From Streptosporangiaceae bacterium NEAU-GS5 (GTDB taxonomy: Bacteria > Actinomycetota > Actinomycetes > Streptosporangiales > Streptosporangiaceae), in NCBI GenBank assembly GCA_017592665.1, contig JAGFNW010000006.1:124001-188000 (forward strand): a stretch of 64,000 bases of DNA. The letters are read 5' to 3'. Under the pieces are notes generated by a model, which was given only the letters and a program-made list of their open reading frames with translations, was not told the DNA's origin and searched no databases. Of the stretch, positions 49,319 through 57,559 are shown piece after piece (the first letter of the stretch is position 1; each line of letters starts with the position of its first letter). The translations under genes and the position numbers were made by a program.

Positions 49319-52270
49319 ATGGTGACGGATATGCGCGCAGTGGTCGTCAGCCCGGTGTTCGTGGGCCGGCAGGAGGAGCTGGCCAGTCTGGCGGAGGAGG
49401 TCACCAGGGCGAAGGCGGGCAAACCGCGGTTCGTCATGGTCGGCGGCGAAGCCGGGGTAGGCAAGACGCGACTGGTGGAGGAGGCCGCGCGGCTGGCGAG
49501 CGAGGCGGGTTTACGCGTACTGGCGGGCCGCTGCGTCGAGGTCGGCCCGGACGGACTGCCGCTCACCCCGCTGGTCGAGGCGCTCCGTACGCTGGCCAGG
49601 TCGGCGACCCCCGAGCAGCTCGACCGGTGGCTGGGCCCGGCCCGCGGTCCTCTCGCGCATCTGCTGCCAAGCCTCGACCCGTCCGGCGGGCACGGCGCCG
49701 GCCAGGGCACCCAGCTGCCCGAGCTGGTGCTCGGCCTGGTGGAGCGGCTGAGCGAGGACCAGCCGCTGATGGTGGTGATCGAAGACCTCCAGTGGGCCGA
49801 TCAGTCCACGCTCACTCTGCTGGCCTATCTCGTCCGCACGATCCAGGACCGGCCAGTCCTCATGGTGGCGAGCTACCGATCCGACGAGATCGACCGGAGG
49901 CACCCGCTCCGGCCGCTGGTGAGCGGGTGGGAGCGGGCCCGGCAGGTGCGCCGCATGGAGCTGAGCCGCTTCGGCCGCGAGGAGGTCGCCGCGCAGGCGG
50001 CCGCCATCTTTGGTCACACGATCGACCCGGAAACGGTCGAGCTCGTTCTGGACCGTTCTGAAGGCAACGCGTTCCTCGTCGAAGAGGTCCTCGAACACGT
50101 ACGCTCCGGCGGCGACCCCGCCGAACTCTCCCCCACTCTGCGCGATCTGCTGCTGGTCCGGGTCGAGTCGCGCTCCCCGGAAGCGCAGCGGCTGATGCGC
50201 GCCGCCTCGGTGGCCGGGCGCCAGGTCCCGGAGCGGCTGCTCGCCGCGGTCGCGGACCTGCCGCCGGCCACGCTGTTCGAAGGGCTCCGCGAGCTCGTGG
50301 AGCATCACCTGCTCGTGGTGAGCGAGGCCGCGCAGGGCTACTCGTTCCGGCACGCGCTGGCCCGCGACGCCGTCTACCACGACATGCTGCCGGGCGAGCG
50401 GGCCGGCTGGCACGTGGCCTACGCCCAGGCGCTGACCGGGAACGCGGGGCTCGCCACCGAGTTCGCCCTGGTCCCCGCGGCGCTGGCACACCACTGGTTC
50501 GCCGCGCTCGACCTGCCCGCCGCCCTCCCCGCGTTGCTCGCCGCCGCGGCCACCTCGTCCGCGTACGCGCCCGCGGAGGAGCTCAAGCACCTGGAGCGGG
50601 CGCTGGAGATCTGGCCGCGGGTGCCGGACGCCTCGGCGCTCACCGGCGCCGAACTGGTCGACCTGCTGACTTCGGCGGCGGACGCGGCCTTCCGCGCGGG
50701 GTTCGTCGATCGCGCGCTGTTCCTCCTCGACCAGGCGCTCGCGGAGCCGGGCGTCCGGGTCACCCGGCGCGCGATGCTGATGGAGCGGCGCGCCATGGTC
50801 CTCCGCGACCTCGGGCGCGAGGACGAAAGCGGCGCCACGCTCCGCGCCGCGCTGGATCTGCTGCCGGCCGAGCCGCTCACCTACACCCACGCCGTCGTGC
50901 TGACCTCGCTGGCCGTCATCGTCATGCTGAGCGGAGACCGAGACCAGGGCGACATCGTGGTGCGTGCCGTGGAGGTGGCGACCCAGGTTCAGGCCGAACC
51001 GCAGCTGGCCGAAGCGCTCATCACGCTGGGCACCATGCAAGCCTCCACGGACGGGGACATCGACACGGGCCTCGCTACCCTCCTCGACGGGCTGCGGCTC
51101 GCCGAACGGCTAGGTGCGGTCGAGACGACGATTCGCGGCCACGTCAACTACAGCCATCTCCTGGAGATGGCCGGGCGGCACCAGGAGGCGATCGATTTCG
51201 CCGGCGCCGGGGTCGAGCTGGCCAGGCGGACCGGCCGCGCCAGGACGACGGGCGCGTTCCTGACCGGGAACATGGTCGAGCCGATGGTCCGGCTGGGTCG
51301 CTGGCAGGAGGCCGAGGCGGCGGCCGTGCAGGCCATGCGGTCCGACCCAGAAGGCGTCTTCGCGGTGCCTCTGCTCGAGCCACTCGCCCACATCGCCGTA
51401 CTCAGCGGCCGCCGGGAGGAGGCCCAACGGCACTGCGAGCGGCTGGGGCAGCTCCTCCGCGTCTCGCACGACCCGCAGATGGTCCAGCCCTTGGCCTTCG
51501 CCCGGGCTGAGATGCGCCGGCTGGCCGGCGACCCCACGGGCGCACTGAAGATCATAATGGCTGCGCTGGCCGAAGAGCGGGACGTCGGCATGGGCCGCCA
51601 CGCGTGGCCGCTGGTGTGGCTCGGCAGCCGGATCGCGGCCGACCTGACGATCCTTTCCCGAGACCGCCGCGTCGCCGACGAGGCGGGAGCTGAGGCCGCC
51701 GACAAGCTGGCCGAGATCGCCGCCGCACTGCCCGCGATCGCGCCGAGCACCCGCGGCTACCGGGCTTCGACCGCCGCCGAGCGGGGCCGACCGGCCGGAG
51801 ACGAGAAGGCGTGGGAGGACGCGGTGGCGGCGTGGCGCGCCACCGACGAGCCGTATCAGCTGGCCTACGCCCTGTTCCGGCTCGCCGAGGCTCGGCTGGC
51901 CGGCGGCGACCGCCGTACGGCGACCGAGCTGGCGCGTGAGGCCTCCGAACTGGCCGCCCGGATGGACGCGCGCCCGCTGTTGGACGACATCGAGGCCCTG
52001 GCCCGGCGCGGCCGGCTGACCCTCGGCCAGGAGGAACGCGAAGAGCGGCCGCCCGAGCCGGTCGACGAGGACCCGCTCGGACACTTCGGCCTGACCGAAC
52101 GCGAGCGTGAGGTGCTGCTCCTCATCGCCGGCGGCCGATCGAACGCGCAGATCGCCACCGAACTCTTCATCAGCCCGAAGACGGCGAGCGTGCACGTCTC
52201 CAACATCCTCGCCAAGCTCGGCGTGACCGGCCGGGTCGAGGCCGCGGCCCTTGTCCACAGACTCACTTGA
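49319..52270 (+). CDS. LuxR-family ATPase regulator (LAL type) 2
   Basis: A 983-aa LAL regulator of the same plan as the gene at 23650: Walker A GGEAGVGKTR (42-51), Walker B MVVIEDLQWADQS, long helical repeat region, and C-terminal HTH LTEREREVLLLIAGGRSNAQ then TASVHVSNILAKLG. The helix between HTH and ATPase includes an acidic linker (GQEEREERPPEPVDED). ATG 49319 and ATG 49331 are both possible starts. Its stop meets the IS21 relic directly. Target genes are unknown; the neighbouring secreted genes are candidates. Confidence 0.92.
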   Translation: MVTDMRAVVVSPVFVGRQEELASLAEEVTRAKAGKPRFVMVGGEAGVGKTRLVEEAARLASEAGLRVLAGRCVEVGPDGLPLTPLVEALRTLARSATPEQLDRWLGPARGPLAHLLPSLDPSGGHGAGQGTQLPELVLGLVERLSEDQPLMVVIEDLQWADQSTLTLLAYLVRTIQDRPVLMVASYRSDEIDRRHPLRPLVSGWERARQVRRMELSRFGREEVAAQAAAIFGHTIDPETVELVLDRSEGNAFLVEEVLEHVRSGGDPAELSPTLRDLLLVRVESRSPEAQRLMRAASVAGRQVPERLLAAVADLPPATLFEGLRELVEHHLLVVSEAAQGYSFRHALARDAVYHDMLPGERAGWHVAYAQALTGNAGLATEFALVPAALAHHWFAALDLPAALPALLAAAATSSAYAPAEELKHLERALEIWPRVPDASALTGAELVDLLTSAADAAFRAGFVDRALFLLDQALAEPGVRVTRRAMLMERRAMVLRDLGREDESGATLRAALDLLPAEPLTYTHAVVLTSLAVIVMLSGDRDQGDIVVRAVEVATQVQAEPQLAEALITLGTMQASTDGDIDTGLATLLDGLRLAERLGAVETTIRGHVNYSHLLEMAGRHQEAIDFAGAGVELARRTGRARTTGAFLTGNMVEPMVRLGRWQEAEAAAVQAMRSDPEGVFAVPLLEPLAHIAVLSGRREEAQRHCERLGQLLRVSHDPQMVQPLAFARAEMRRLAGDPTGALKIIMAALAEERDVGMGRHAWPLVWLGSRIAADLTILSRDRRVADEAGAEAADKLAEIAAALPAIAPSTRGYRASTAAERGRPAGDEKAWEDAVAAWRATDEPYQLAYALFRLAEARLAGGDRRTATELAREASELAARMDARPLLDDIEALARRGRLTLGQEEREERPPEPVDEDPLGHFGLTEREREVLLLIAGGRSNAQIATELFISPKTASVHVSNILAKLGVTGRVEAAALVHRLT

Positions 52271-52446
52271 GATACCACGACCTCGCCGAAGTCGACCTCC
52301 GCCTCATCGCCGGGGCGGTGCGACTGCCGCACGAACACCTCGGCCGGACCGCGGCCGGCCTCCGCCCTGACCTGCGGCTTGCGCTCGGCGACGTATGCCC
52401 GGACCACGGGATAGGACACGTCGGTCATCTGGTGCTCGTCGATCCG
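52271..52446 (-). pseudogene. IS21-family istA transposase fragment
   Basis: A minus-strand frame reads RIDEHQMTDVSYPVVRAYVA, ERKPQVRAEAGRGPAEVFV and HRPGDEAEVDFGEV. The last part is the start of the IstA catalytic domain (first Asp region), and the first is the helix preceding it. About 58 residues of a protein of roughly 500 remain. It has no istB partner. It abuts the LAL gene stop and lies near tRNA-Tyr. Confidence 0.75.
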
Positions 52447-52549
52447 TGGGAGTAGAAGGCACCCACCCCATCGCCTCGCTGTGTTCCATGGCTGTTCCAG
52501 AGATGGCTGGCAATGCCGGGAACGGCCGGGAACTGCTGGCAAACGAAAC

Positions 52550-52585
52550 GGCCCCCGGTCGGGACGTATCCCGAGGTCAGGGGCC
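52550..52585 (-). terminator. Terminator of tRNA-Tyr
   Basis: On the minus strand GGCCCC pairs with GGGGCC, with an inner stem CGGG/CCCG, followed by GTTTCGTTTG. It lies 10 bases after the tRNA 3' end and fits an intrinsic terminator. Confidence 0.75.
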
Positions 52586-52595
52586 GTGTATCTGC

Positions 52596-52680
52596 TGGTG
52601 GCAGGTCCAGGGTTCGAACCTGGGTAGGCTGAGCCGACGGTTTTACAGACCGCTCCCTTTGGCCGCTCGGGCAACCTGCC
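52596..52680 (-). tRNA. tRNA-Tyr (GTA), CCA encoded
   Basis: An 85-nt class II tRNA: acceptor GGCAGGT/ACCTGCC, anticodon loop CTGTAAA on GCGGT/ACCGT, a long variable arm typical of bacterial tRNA-Tyr, T loop TTCGAAC on CCAGG/CCTGG, discriminator A and encoded CCA. In Streptomyces the tRNA-Tyr gene is the attachment site of the integrative element SLP1. Confidence 0.95.
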
Positions 52681-52884
52681 GTGTCTTCCGCCGTGGCGGC
52701 GACAGGTAGAAGAATAGCGGACTTCGGGGGTGCCTGTGACACCGGTTTGTCCTGGCGGGGCCACGTGCGTCCGGAAGGCTGTAGGCACAGGTCGGGAAGC
52801 CCGGTGGCATGGGGCTTCTCGGCTTCCGCGAGGTTCCGGCAGCGTAGGTGAGGGCGGTACACGTCTGCCTGATACGAAACGCTG

Positions 52885-53070
52885 CGGCCCGGCGTACCGG
52901 CGAAGGCCACACGTTCCGGGAGTACGGCGAAGGCCGCATGTTCCGTGCGTAGGGCGAGGGGCCACGTTCCGGCCTCCGGGGAGGACCGGCTGTTTCGGGG
53001 CGTACGACGAGGGCTAGATGTTCGGGATGTACGGCAATGGCGGGACGTTCCGGGCGTGCGGCGAAGGGCG
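52885..53070. repeat. Degenerate 27-bp tandem repeat
   Basis: At least six units with the core GTTCCGGGCGTACGGCGA recur with TTCC/TTCG at 52914, 52941, 52967, 52994, 53021 and 53048 (spacings 27, 26, 27, 27, 27). A weaker first unit lies near 52887. The units vary and contain an indel, so the region is unlikely to be translated. It is upstream of the GNAT gene. Confidence 0.7.
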
Positions 53071-53193
53071 GGGACCCGCGCGCGCATGAAGAAGGCTGGG
53101 CGTCTAAGGCGTGTGCCGAAGACCAAGCCCAAGACCAAGCCGAAGGCCAGGCATCCCAGGGCGTACGACCAGGCGACCAGGAGCGGTGGGAGG

Positions 53194-53697
53194 ATGAGCG
53201 GTGTGATCAGGTGGGCGGAGGCCGAAGAGCTCAAGGGGCTGGTGGACGTTGAGCGGGCAGCCGATGGGCTGTACGTGGGCGTGGGGATCAACTTCTCGGG
53301 CATGCCGACCTCCATCGAGTCCTGCGAGGACCCGGGCACTGTGCTCGTGGCCGGCAGGCCGCCTGTCGGGTTCGCCATGCTGACCCGGATCGACGGTCTG
53401 GTCCATCTCGACCAACTCGCCGTCCACCCGGAACACGGCCGCCAAGGCCACGGCTCGCAGCTGATCGAAGCCGTCTGCGCGTACGCCAGCGAGGTCAACT
53501 CCCCCGCGGTCACGTTGACCACCTTCCGCGACGTGTCGTGGAATGCGCCCTGGTACGCGAAGCGGGGTTTCGCGGTCCTGGAAGCGGCCGCGTGGGGGCC
53601 TGAGATGGCGGCCCTCGTGGCGTACGAGCGAGGGATGGGGATAGCGATGGCGCCCCGGGTGGTCATGCGCAGGGATCTAAAGACTCCGGACCGTTAG
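53194..53697 (+). CDS. GNAT-family N-acetyltransferase
   Basis: A 167-aa acetyltransferase: motif A LDQLAVHPEHGRQGHGSQLI (about 72-91, with RQGHGS binding acetyl-CoA) and motif B NAPWYAKRGFAVL. ATG 53194 with GTGGGAGG upstream is chosen. An upstream ATG (53086) would add a Lys/Pro-rich stretch (KTKPKTKPKARHP) that might be part of the repeat-rich region rather than protein. Substrate unknown. Confidence 0.85.
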   Translation: MSGVIRWAEAEELKGLVDVERAADGLYVGVGINFSGMPTSIESCEDPGTVLVAGRPPVGFAMLTRIDGLVHLDQLAVHPEHGRQGHGSQLIEAVCAYASEVNSPAVTLTTFRDVSWNAPWYAKRGFAVLEAAAWGPEMAALVAYERGMGIAMAPRVVMRRDLKTPDR

Positions 53698-53736
53698 TGG
53701 CCGATAGTCTCGTAGGGGAACGAGGAGAGGACGCCG

Positions 53737-54225
53737 ATGGCCGACAGCAGTTTTGACGTAGTGAGCAAAATCGACCATCAAGAGGTCGATAACGCCCTTA
53801 ACCAGACCGGCAAGGAGATCGGGCACCGGTTCGACTTCAAGGGCACCGGCGCGAAGATCGAATGGTCGGGCAAGGACATTGTGATCCACGCCAACAGCGA
53901 GGAGCGGGCCAACGCCGTCCTCGAGGTGCTCAAGGAGAAGGTCATCAAGCGGGGGCTGTCCCTCAAGGTCCTCGACGCCGGCGAGCCGCAGCTGTCCGGC
54001 AAGGAGTATCGCCTGGCCGTCAGCCTCAAAGAGGGCATCGACCAGGACAACGCGAAGAAGATCTCGAAGATCATCCGCGATGAGGGGCCGAAGGGCGTCA
54101 AGGCGCAGATCCAGGGCGAGGAGCTCCGGGTCAGCTCCAAGAAGAAGGACGACCTGCAGGACGTCATCACCCTGCTGAAGGGCAAAGACCTCGACATCGC
54201 CCTTCAGTTCACGAACTACCGCTAG
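53737..54225 (+). CDS. yajQ: YajQ-family nucleotide-binding protein
   Basis: A 162-aa YajQ (UPF0234) protein: [20 protein letters not shown], then [13 protein letters not shown] and [20 protein letters not shown] are diagnostic. Members have two ferredoxin-like folds and bind nucleic acids or cyclic di-GMP in some bacteria. It lies next to tRNA-Tyr as in many actinobacteria. Length is normal. Confidence 0.95.
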   Translation: MADSSFDVVSKIDHQEVDNALNQTGKEIGHRFDFKGTGAKIEWSGKDIVIHANSEERANAVLEVLKEKVIKRGLSLKVLDAGEPQLSGKEYRLAVSLKEGIDQDNAKKISKIIRDEGPKGVKAQIQGEELRVSSKKKDDLQDVITLLKGKDLDIALQFTNYR

Positions 54226-54281
54226 GCCGAGTGTCGTCCACGAGGGCCCGGGTCCCCTCGTGGCTCACCGACAGGCCGGCT

Positions 54282-54896
54282 TCACCAGGACTTCTCACCG
54301 CGGTGGACGTAAAGGTCGCGGAGGAGGGCCACCTCGGCGGAGTGGTGGATGAGCTCGTCGAGGACGTGCATGATCAGGTCGGCTTTGGTGTCCTTGGCGT
54401 ACATGCCGAACGCGCGGCCGAGCGGCTGCGCCCACGCCGCCTCGTTGAGTGAGCCCATGCCGTCGCGCCAACCCTTGTAGCAGCGATCGAGGAACGGGGC
54501 GACGGCGGCGGCCGATGGTGGCGGCTCATACGCCAGCGCGTCGTCCAAAAGCGCGTTACCCCGGAGCGCGTCCTCCAAGGCCGCGTTACCCAAAGGCGCG
54601 TTACTCAACGGCGCATCCCTCGAGCCCGCATCTCCCAATGCTCCGTCGCCGAACAGGCGGCCGGTGAAGGTCAGCAGGCACTCCCCGATGTGGCTGATCC
54701 GCCACGCGATCGTGGTGATCGGCGCGCCCGGCCCCTGCGTCGGGTGACCGTCCATCTCCCACGTTCCGCCAGGCGATAGCCGTACGCTCCACGAGCCGGG
54801 GACCGGCTCCCAGAAGTATTCATCGTCGGTCAGACCTTCCAGCCGCTGCCGGAATCGCGGCCAGATGAAGTCGAACGTCTTCGTGATCGGGGTCAT
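54282..54896 (-). CDS. DinB-like four-helix protein with five-residue repeat insert
   Basis: A 204-aa DinB-family protein: helix DFIWPRFRQRLEGLTDDEYFWEPVPGSWS, metal-site His in ISHIGECL (about 67-74) and in VLDELIHHSAEVAL near the end. Such proteins bind divalent metal and include thiol transferases such as mycothiol-dependent maleylpyruvate isomerase. Residues 84-123 are an insert with the strict five-residue pattern (D/N)AxLx, for example NAPLGNAALEDALRGNALLD. It converges on nothing; it is divergent from the next gene. Confidence 0.8.
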   Translation of the reverse strand: MTPITKTFDFIWPRFRQRLEGLTDDEYFWEPVPGSWSVRLSPGGTWEMDGHPTQGPGAPITTIAWRISHIGECLLTFTGRLFGDGALGDAGSRDAPLSNAPLGNAALEDALRGNALLDDALAYEPPPSAAAVAPFLDRCYKGWRDGMGSLNEAAWAQPLGRAFGMYAKDTKADLIMHVLDELIHHSAEVALLRDLYVHRGEKSW

Positions 54897-54978
54897 GTGC
54901 CAGCCTGTCCCGTGGCCGATTCGTAACGCAACTTTTCGCCCTTACGCTGCATCTATCCAAATGACGAAAGGAACTTCG

Positions 54979-55998
54979 ATGAAGAGATTAACGATCCTCG
55001 CGATAGCGGCTGCGGCGCTCGTTGTGCCCGCGACGATGGCGGAGGCGAAAACGGGAGCCGTCTCCACAGCGTCCAAGAGCGCGGCCGCCTCGAGTCAGGT
55101 CCGGTACGCCTGGCTGAAGAGCTGCCCCAAGAGCACCTACACCATCCCTTGCGGCTCCTGGACCGTCACGCTGACCAGCGGGAAGAGCGTCGTCCTCAAG
55201 GACGCGGTGGTGCACCCGATCATGGCCAACGGCAAGGTGGACAAGGAGGGGGCGACCTCGTTCGCGATCAGCGGCAATGGCAAGGTCGTGTCCTACTTCC
55301 GCAAGTCCGACCGCAAGATCGTGGTCAGGGACGTGGCATCGGGCAGGGTGCGGGCGCTGCCGGGCAAGGCGGCGTCACTGCCGAAGGGCCTCGGCATGAG
55401 CGACCTCGACACCTTCCTGTCCGATGACGGCACCAAGGTTCTGATCGACTACTTCGACGCCGCGGGGACCCGGCCGTCGCTGATCGTCGACCTGACCGGG
55501 GGCAGCACGCGCACGCTGCGGGCCGACTCGGCCGGCCAGGGCTTCAGCCCCGACGGCAAGCTCGTTCTCGCCACCCGCTTCACCGACGAGAACACCACCG
55601 AGTTCGCCGTGTACGACGAGTCGGGCGCCAAGGTGAACAGCCAGGTCGTGCCGCAGATCGTGGCCAACAATTCGCCGATCGCGCTGTCCGACGATGGGAC
55701 CACGGTCGGCGTGCTGATCACCACGTCGAAGGGCAAGCAGCGCCTGCGCATGTACGACCTCGCCACCGACACGGTCGGCGACGCGGTCGACCTGTCGCTG
55801 CCGAAGTCGGAGAGCGCGCACCGGCTGTTCTTCGACGCCTCCGGCAATGTCAAGCTCTGGGAGCTGCGCTACGACAAGGCCGGCAACGTGGCGGGCGCGA
55901 CCCAGCGGCGCGTGAGCCCGGGCAGCGGCGCCACCTCGGTGGTCGACAGCTTCAAGGTCAAGTCCAACACATGGACGTGGTGGCTGCCGGGCGAGTGA
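54979..55998 (+). CDS. Secreted beta-propeller-like protein
   Basis: A 339-aa exported protein with signal peptide MKRLTILAIAAAALVVPATM. The mature part has TolB/WD-like repeats: FAISGNGKVVSYFRKSDRKI, FLSDDGTKVLIDYFD, GFSPDGKLVLATRF and ALSDDGTTVGVLIT. Two Cys near the start (SCPKSTYTIPCGSW) may form a disulfide. A propeller-type binding role is inferred. AAAGGAA precedes ATG 54979. Confidence 0.75.
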   Translation: MKRLTILAIAAAALVVPATMAEAKTGAVSTASKSAAASSQVRYAWLKSCPKSTYTIPCGSWTVTLTSGKSVVLKDAVVHPIMANGKVDKEGATSFAISGNGKVVSYFRKSDRKIVVRDVASGRVRALPGKAASLPKGLGMSDLDTFLSDDGTKVLIDYFDAAGTRPSLIVDLTGGSTRTLRADSAGQGFSPDGKLVLATRFTDENTTEFAVYDESGAKVNSQVVPQIVANNSPIALSDDGTTVGVLITTSKGKQRLRMYDLATDTVGDAVDLSLPKSESAHRLFFDASGNVKLWELRYDKAGNVAGATQRRVSPGSGATSVVDSFKVKSNTWTWWLPGE

Positions 55999-56017
55999 TC
56001 CGGATATCGTCCACCAT

Positions 56018-56593
56018 ATGGGGAAAACCTACGAAACGATCACAGACCGGCTGCGTGAGTTCATAACCTCGCAGCCGGTCTACTTCGTTGCCACAGCCCC
56101 CGAAAGCGGCGGACATGTCAACGTCTCCCCCAAGGGCTACTCCGACACTTTCGCCGTGCTCGACGAGACCACCGTCGCCTATCTCGACCTCGACGGCAGC
56201 GGCGTCGAGACCATCGCCCACGTCCGCGCCAACGGCCGCGTCACGCTGATGTTCTGCGCGTTCTCCGGGCCGCCCAACATCGTCCGCCTGTACGGCACGG
56301 GCCGCGTCGTCACCCCGCACGACCCCGAGTTCGCCCGGCTTATCGGGCACTTCGGCCCGCATCCGGGGGTACGGACGATCATCGTGGTCAGCTGCGACCG
56401 GGTCTCCGACTCGTGCGGCTTCTCCGTCCCCTTCATGGCGTACGACAAGGATCGGACACTGCTCGACGAGTGGTCGGGGCGCAAGGACGTCCAGCAGAAG
56501 CGGCGCTACCGCGCCAAGAACAACCGCGAGAGCATCGATGCCATCCCGGCCCTCGCGCCGGACGAGACCGACCCGGTCAGTCAGCACTCCTAG
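56018..56593 (+). CDS. Pyridoxamine 5'-phosphate oxidase-like protein
   Basis: A 191-aa split-barrel flavoprotein of the PPOX family: FITSQPVYFVATAPESGGHV, NVSPKGYSDTFAVLD (about 36-50) and GRVTLMFCAFSGPPNIVRLY. Such proteins bind FMN or F420 and reduce diverse substrates; this subgroup is uncharacterised. It begins 19 bp after the propeller gene. Confidence 0.85.
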   Translation: MGKTYETITDRLREFITSQPVYFVATAPESGGHVNVSPKGYSDTFAVLDETTVAYLDLDGSGVETIAHVRANGRVTLMFCAFSGPPNIVRLYGTGRVVTPHDPEFARLIGHFGPHPGVRTIIVVSCDRVSDSCGFSVPFMAYDKDRTLLDEWSGRKDVQQKRRYRAKNNRESIDAIPALAPDETDPVSQHS

Positions 56594-56610
56594 AGCGTGC
56601 CCGACTCTCC

Positions 56611-57465
56611 TTAGCGGCGGTAGCCGGCCATCTTCTCCAGGCGGGCGACGCGCTCGGCGGTGGGCGGGTGGCTGGAGAACAATCTGCCCACGCCGGCGCC
56701 GCGGAACGGGTTGGCGATCATCATGTGGCTGGCCGACGCGATACGCCCGTTTTCGGGGAGCGGCAGCTGCCGGGCGCTGAGCTCGATTTTGCGCAGCGCG
56801 GAGGCGAGGGCGAGCGGGTCGCCGGTCAACCGTGCGCCGGATTCGTCGGCGGCGAATTCCCGCGACCGCGACACGGCCATCTGGATCATCGCGGCCGCCA
56901 CCGGGCCGAGGATCAGCATGAGCAGCGCGCCGACGAAGCCGCCGCCACCTTCGTCGTCGTCGGAGCCGCCGAAGAACACGGCGACATAGCCCAGATAGGT
57001 GATGATCGTGGCGATCGCCCCCGCGACGGACGAGATCAGGATGTCGCGGTTATAGACGTGCGACAACTCATGGCCGATGACGCCGCGTAGCTCGCTTTCG
57101 TCGAGGAGGCCGAGGATGCCGCGGGTGACGCAGACGGCCGCGTTGCGCGGGTTACGCCCCGTCGCGAACGCGTTGGGCTGCAGGGTCGGCGACACATACA
57201 GCCGGGGCATCGGCTGCCGCGCGTCATAGGACAGCTCTCGGACGATCTTGTAGAGGACAGGCTGCTCGACCTCGCCAGCGGCACGAGCCCGCATGGCCGA
57301 CAGCGCGATCCGGTCGGAGAAGAAATAGGCGAAGCCGTTGACGCCGAGGGCGGCGAGGAAGGCGATGCGAACCCCCGGTCCGCCTCCCAGCCACGCCCCG
57401 ACAAGTAGGAGTAGCGCGGACAGAGCCCCCAGAAGCACCGCGGTACGTAGACCGTTGTGGTGCAC
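56611..57465 (-). CDS. htpX: Membrane zinc metalloprotease HtpX
   Basis: A 284-aa HtpX: two N-terminal helices, MPRLYVSPTLQPNAFATGRN (86-105), zinc site HELSH (132-136), two more helices (SSVAGAIATIITYLGYVAVF and LMLILGPVAAAMIQMAV) and the third ligand in SREFAADESGA. It degrades misfolded membrane proteins. An acidic Gly-rich loop (GSDDDEGGGG) lies between the helices. It is downstream of the nuo block. Confidence 0.95.
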   Translation of the reverse strand: MHHNGLRTAVLLGALSALLLLVGAWLGGGPGVRIAFLAALGVNGFAYFFSDRIALSAMRARAAGEVEQPVLYKIVRELSYDARQPMPRLYVSPTLQPNAFATGRNPRNAAVCVTRGILGLLDESELRGVIGHELSHVYNRDILISSVAGAIATIITYLGYVAVFFGGSDDDEGGGGFVGALLMLILGPVAAAMIQMAVSRSREFAADESGARLTGDPLALASALRKIELSARQLPLPENGRIASASHMMIANPFRGAGVGRLFSSHPPTAERVARLEKMAGYRR

Positions 57466-57559
57466 GGGTCCTCCTCACGTGGGGTGTGTTCCACCATCCC
57501 AACGCGCACGACCTGCGACAGCGTTCCCGTACGGCCTCCGCCCACGGCTGAACGGCCGC

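Noticed and set aside
52945-53193. Basic N-terminal extension of the GNAT protein
   Set aside because: The sequence is translated 27-bp repeat with an indel, and a good binding site precedes the internal ATG at 53194.
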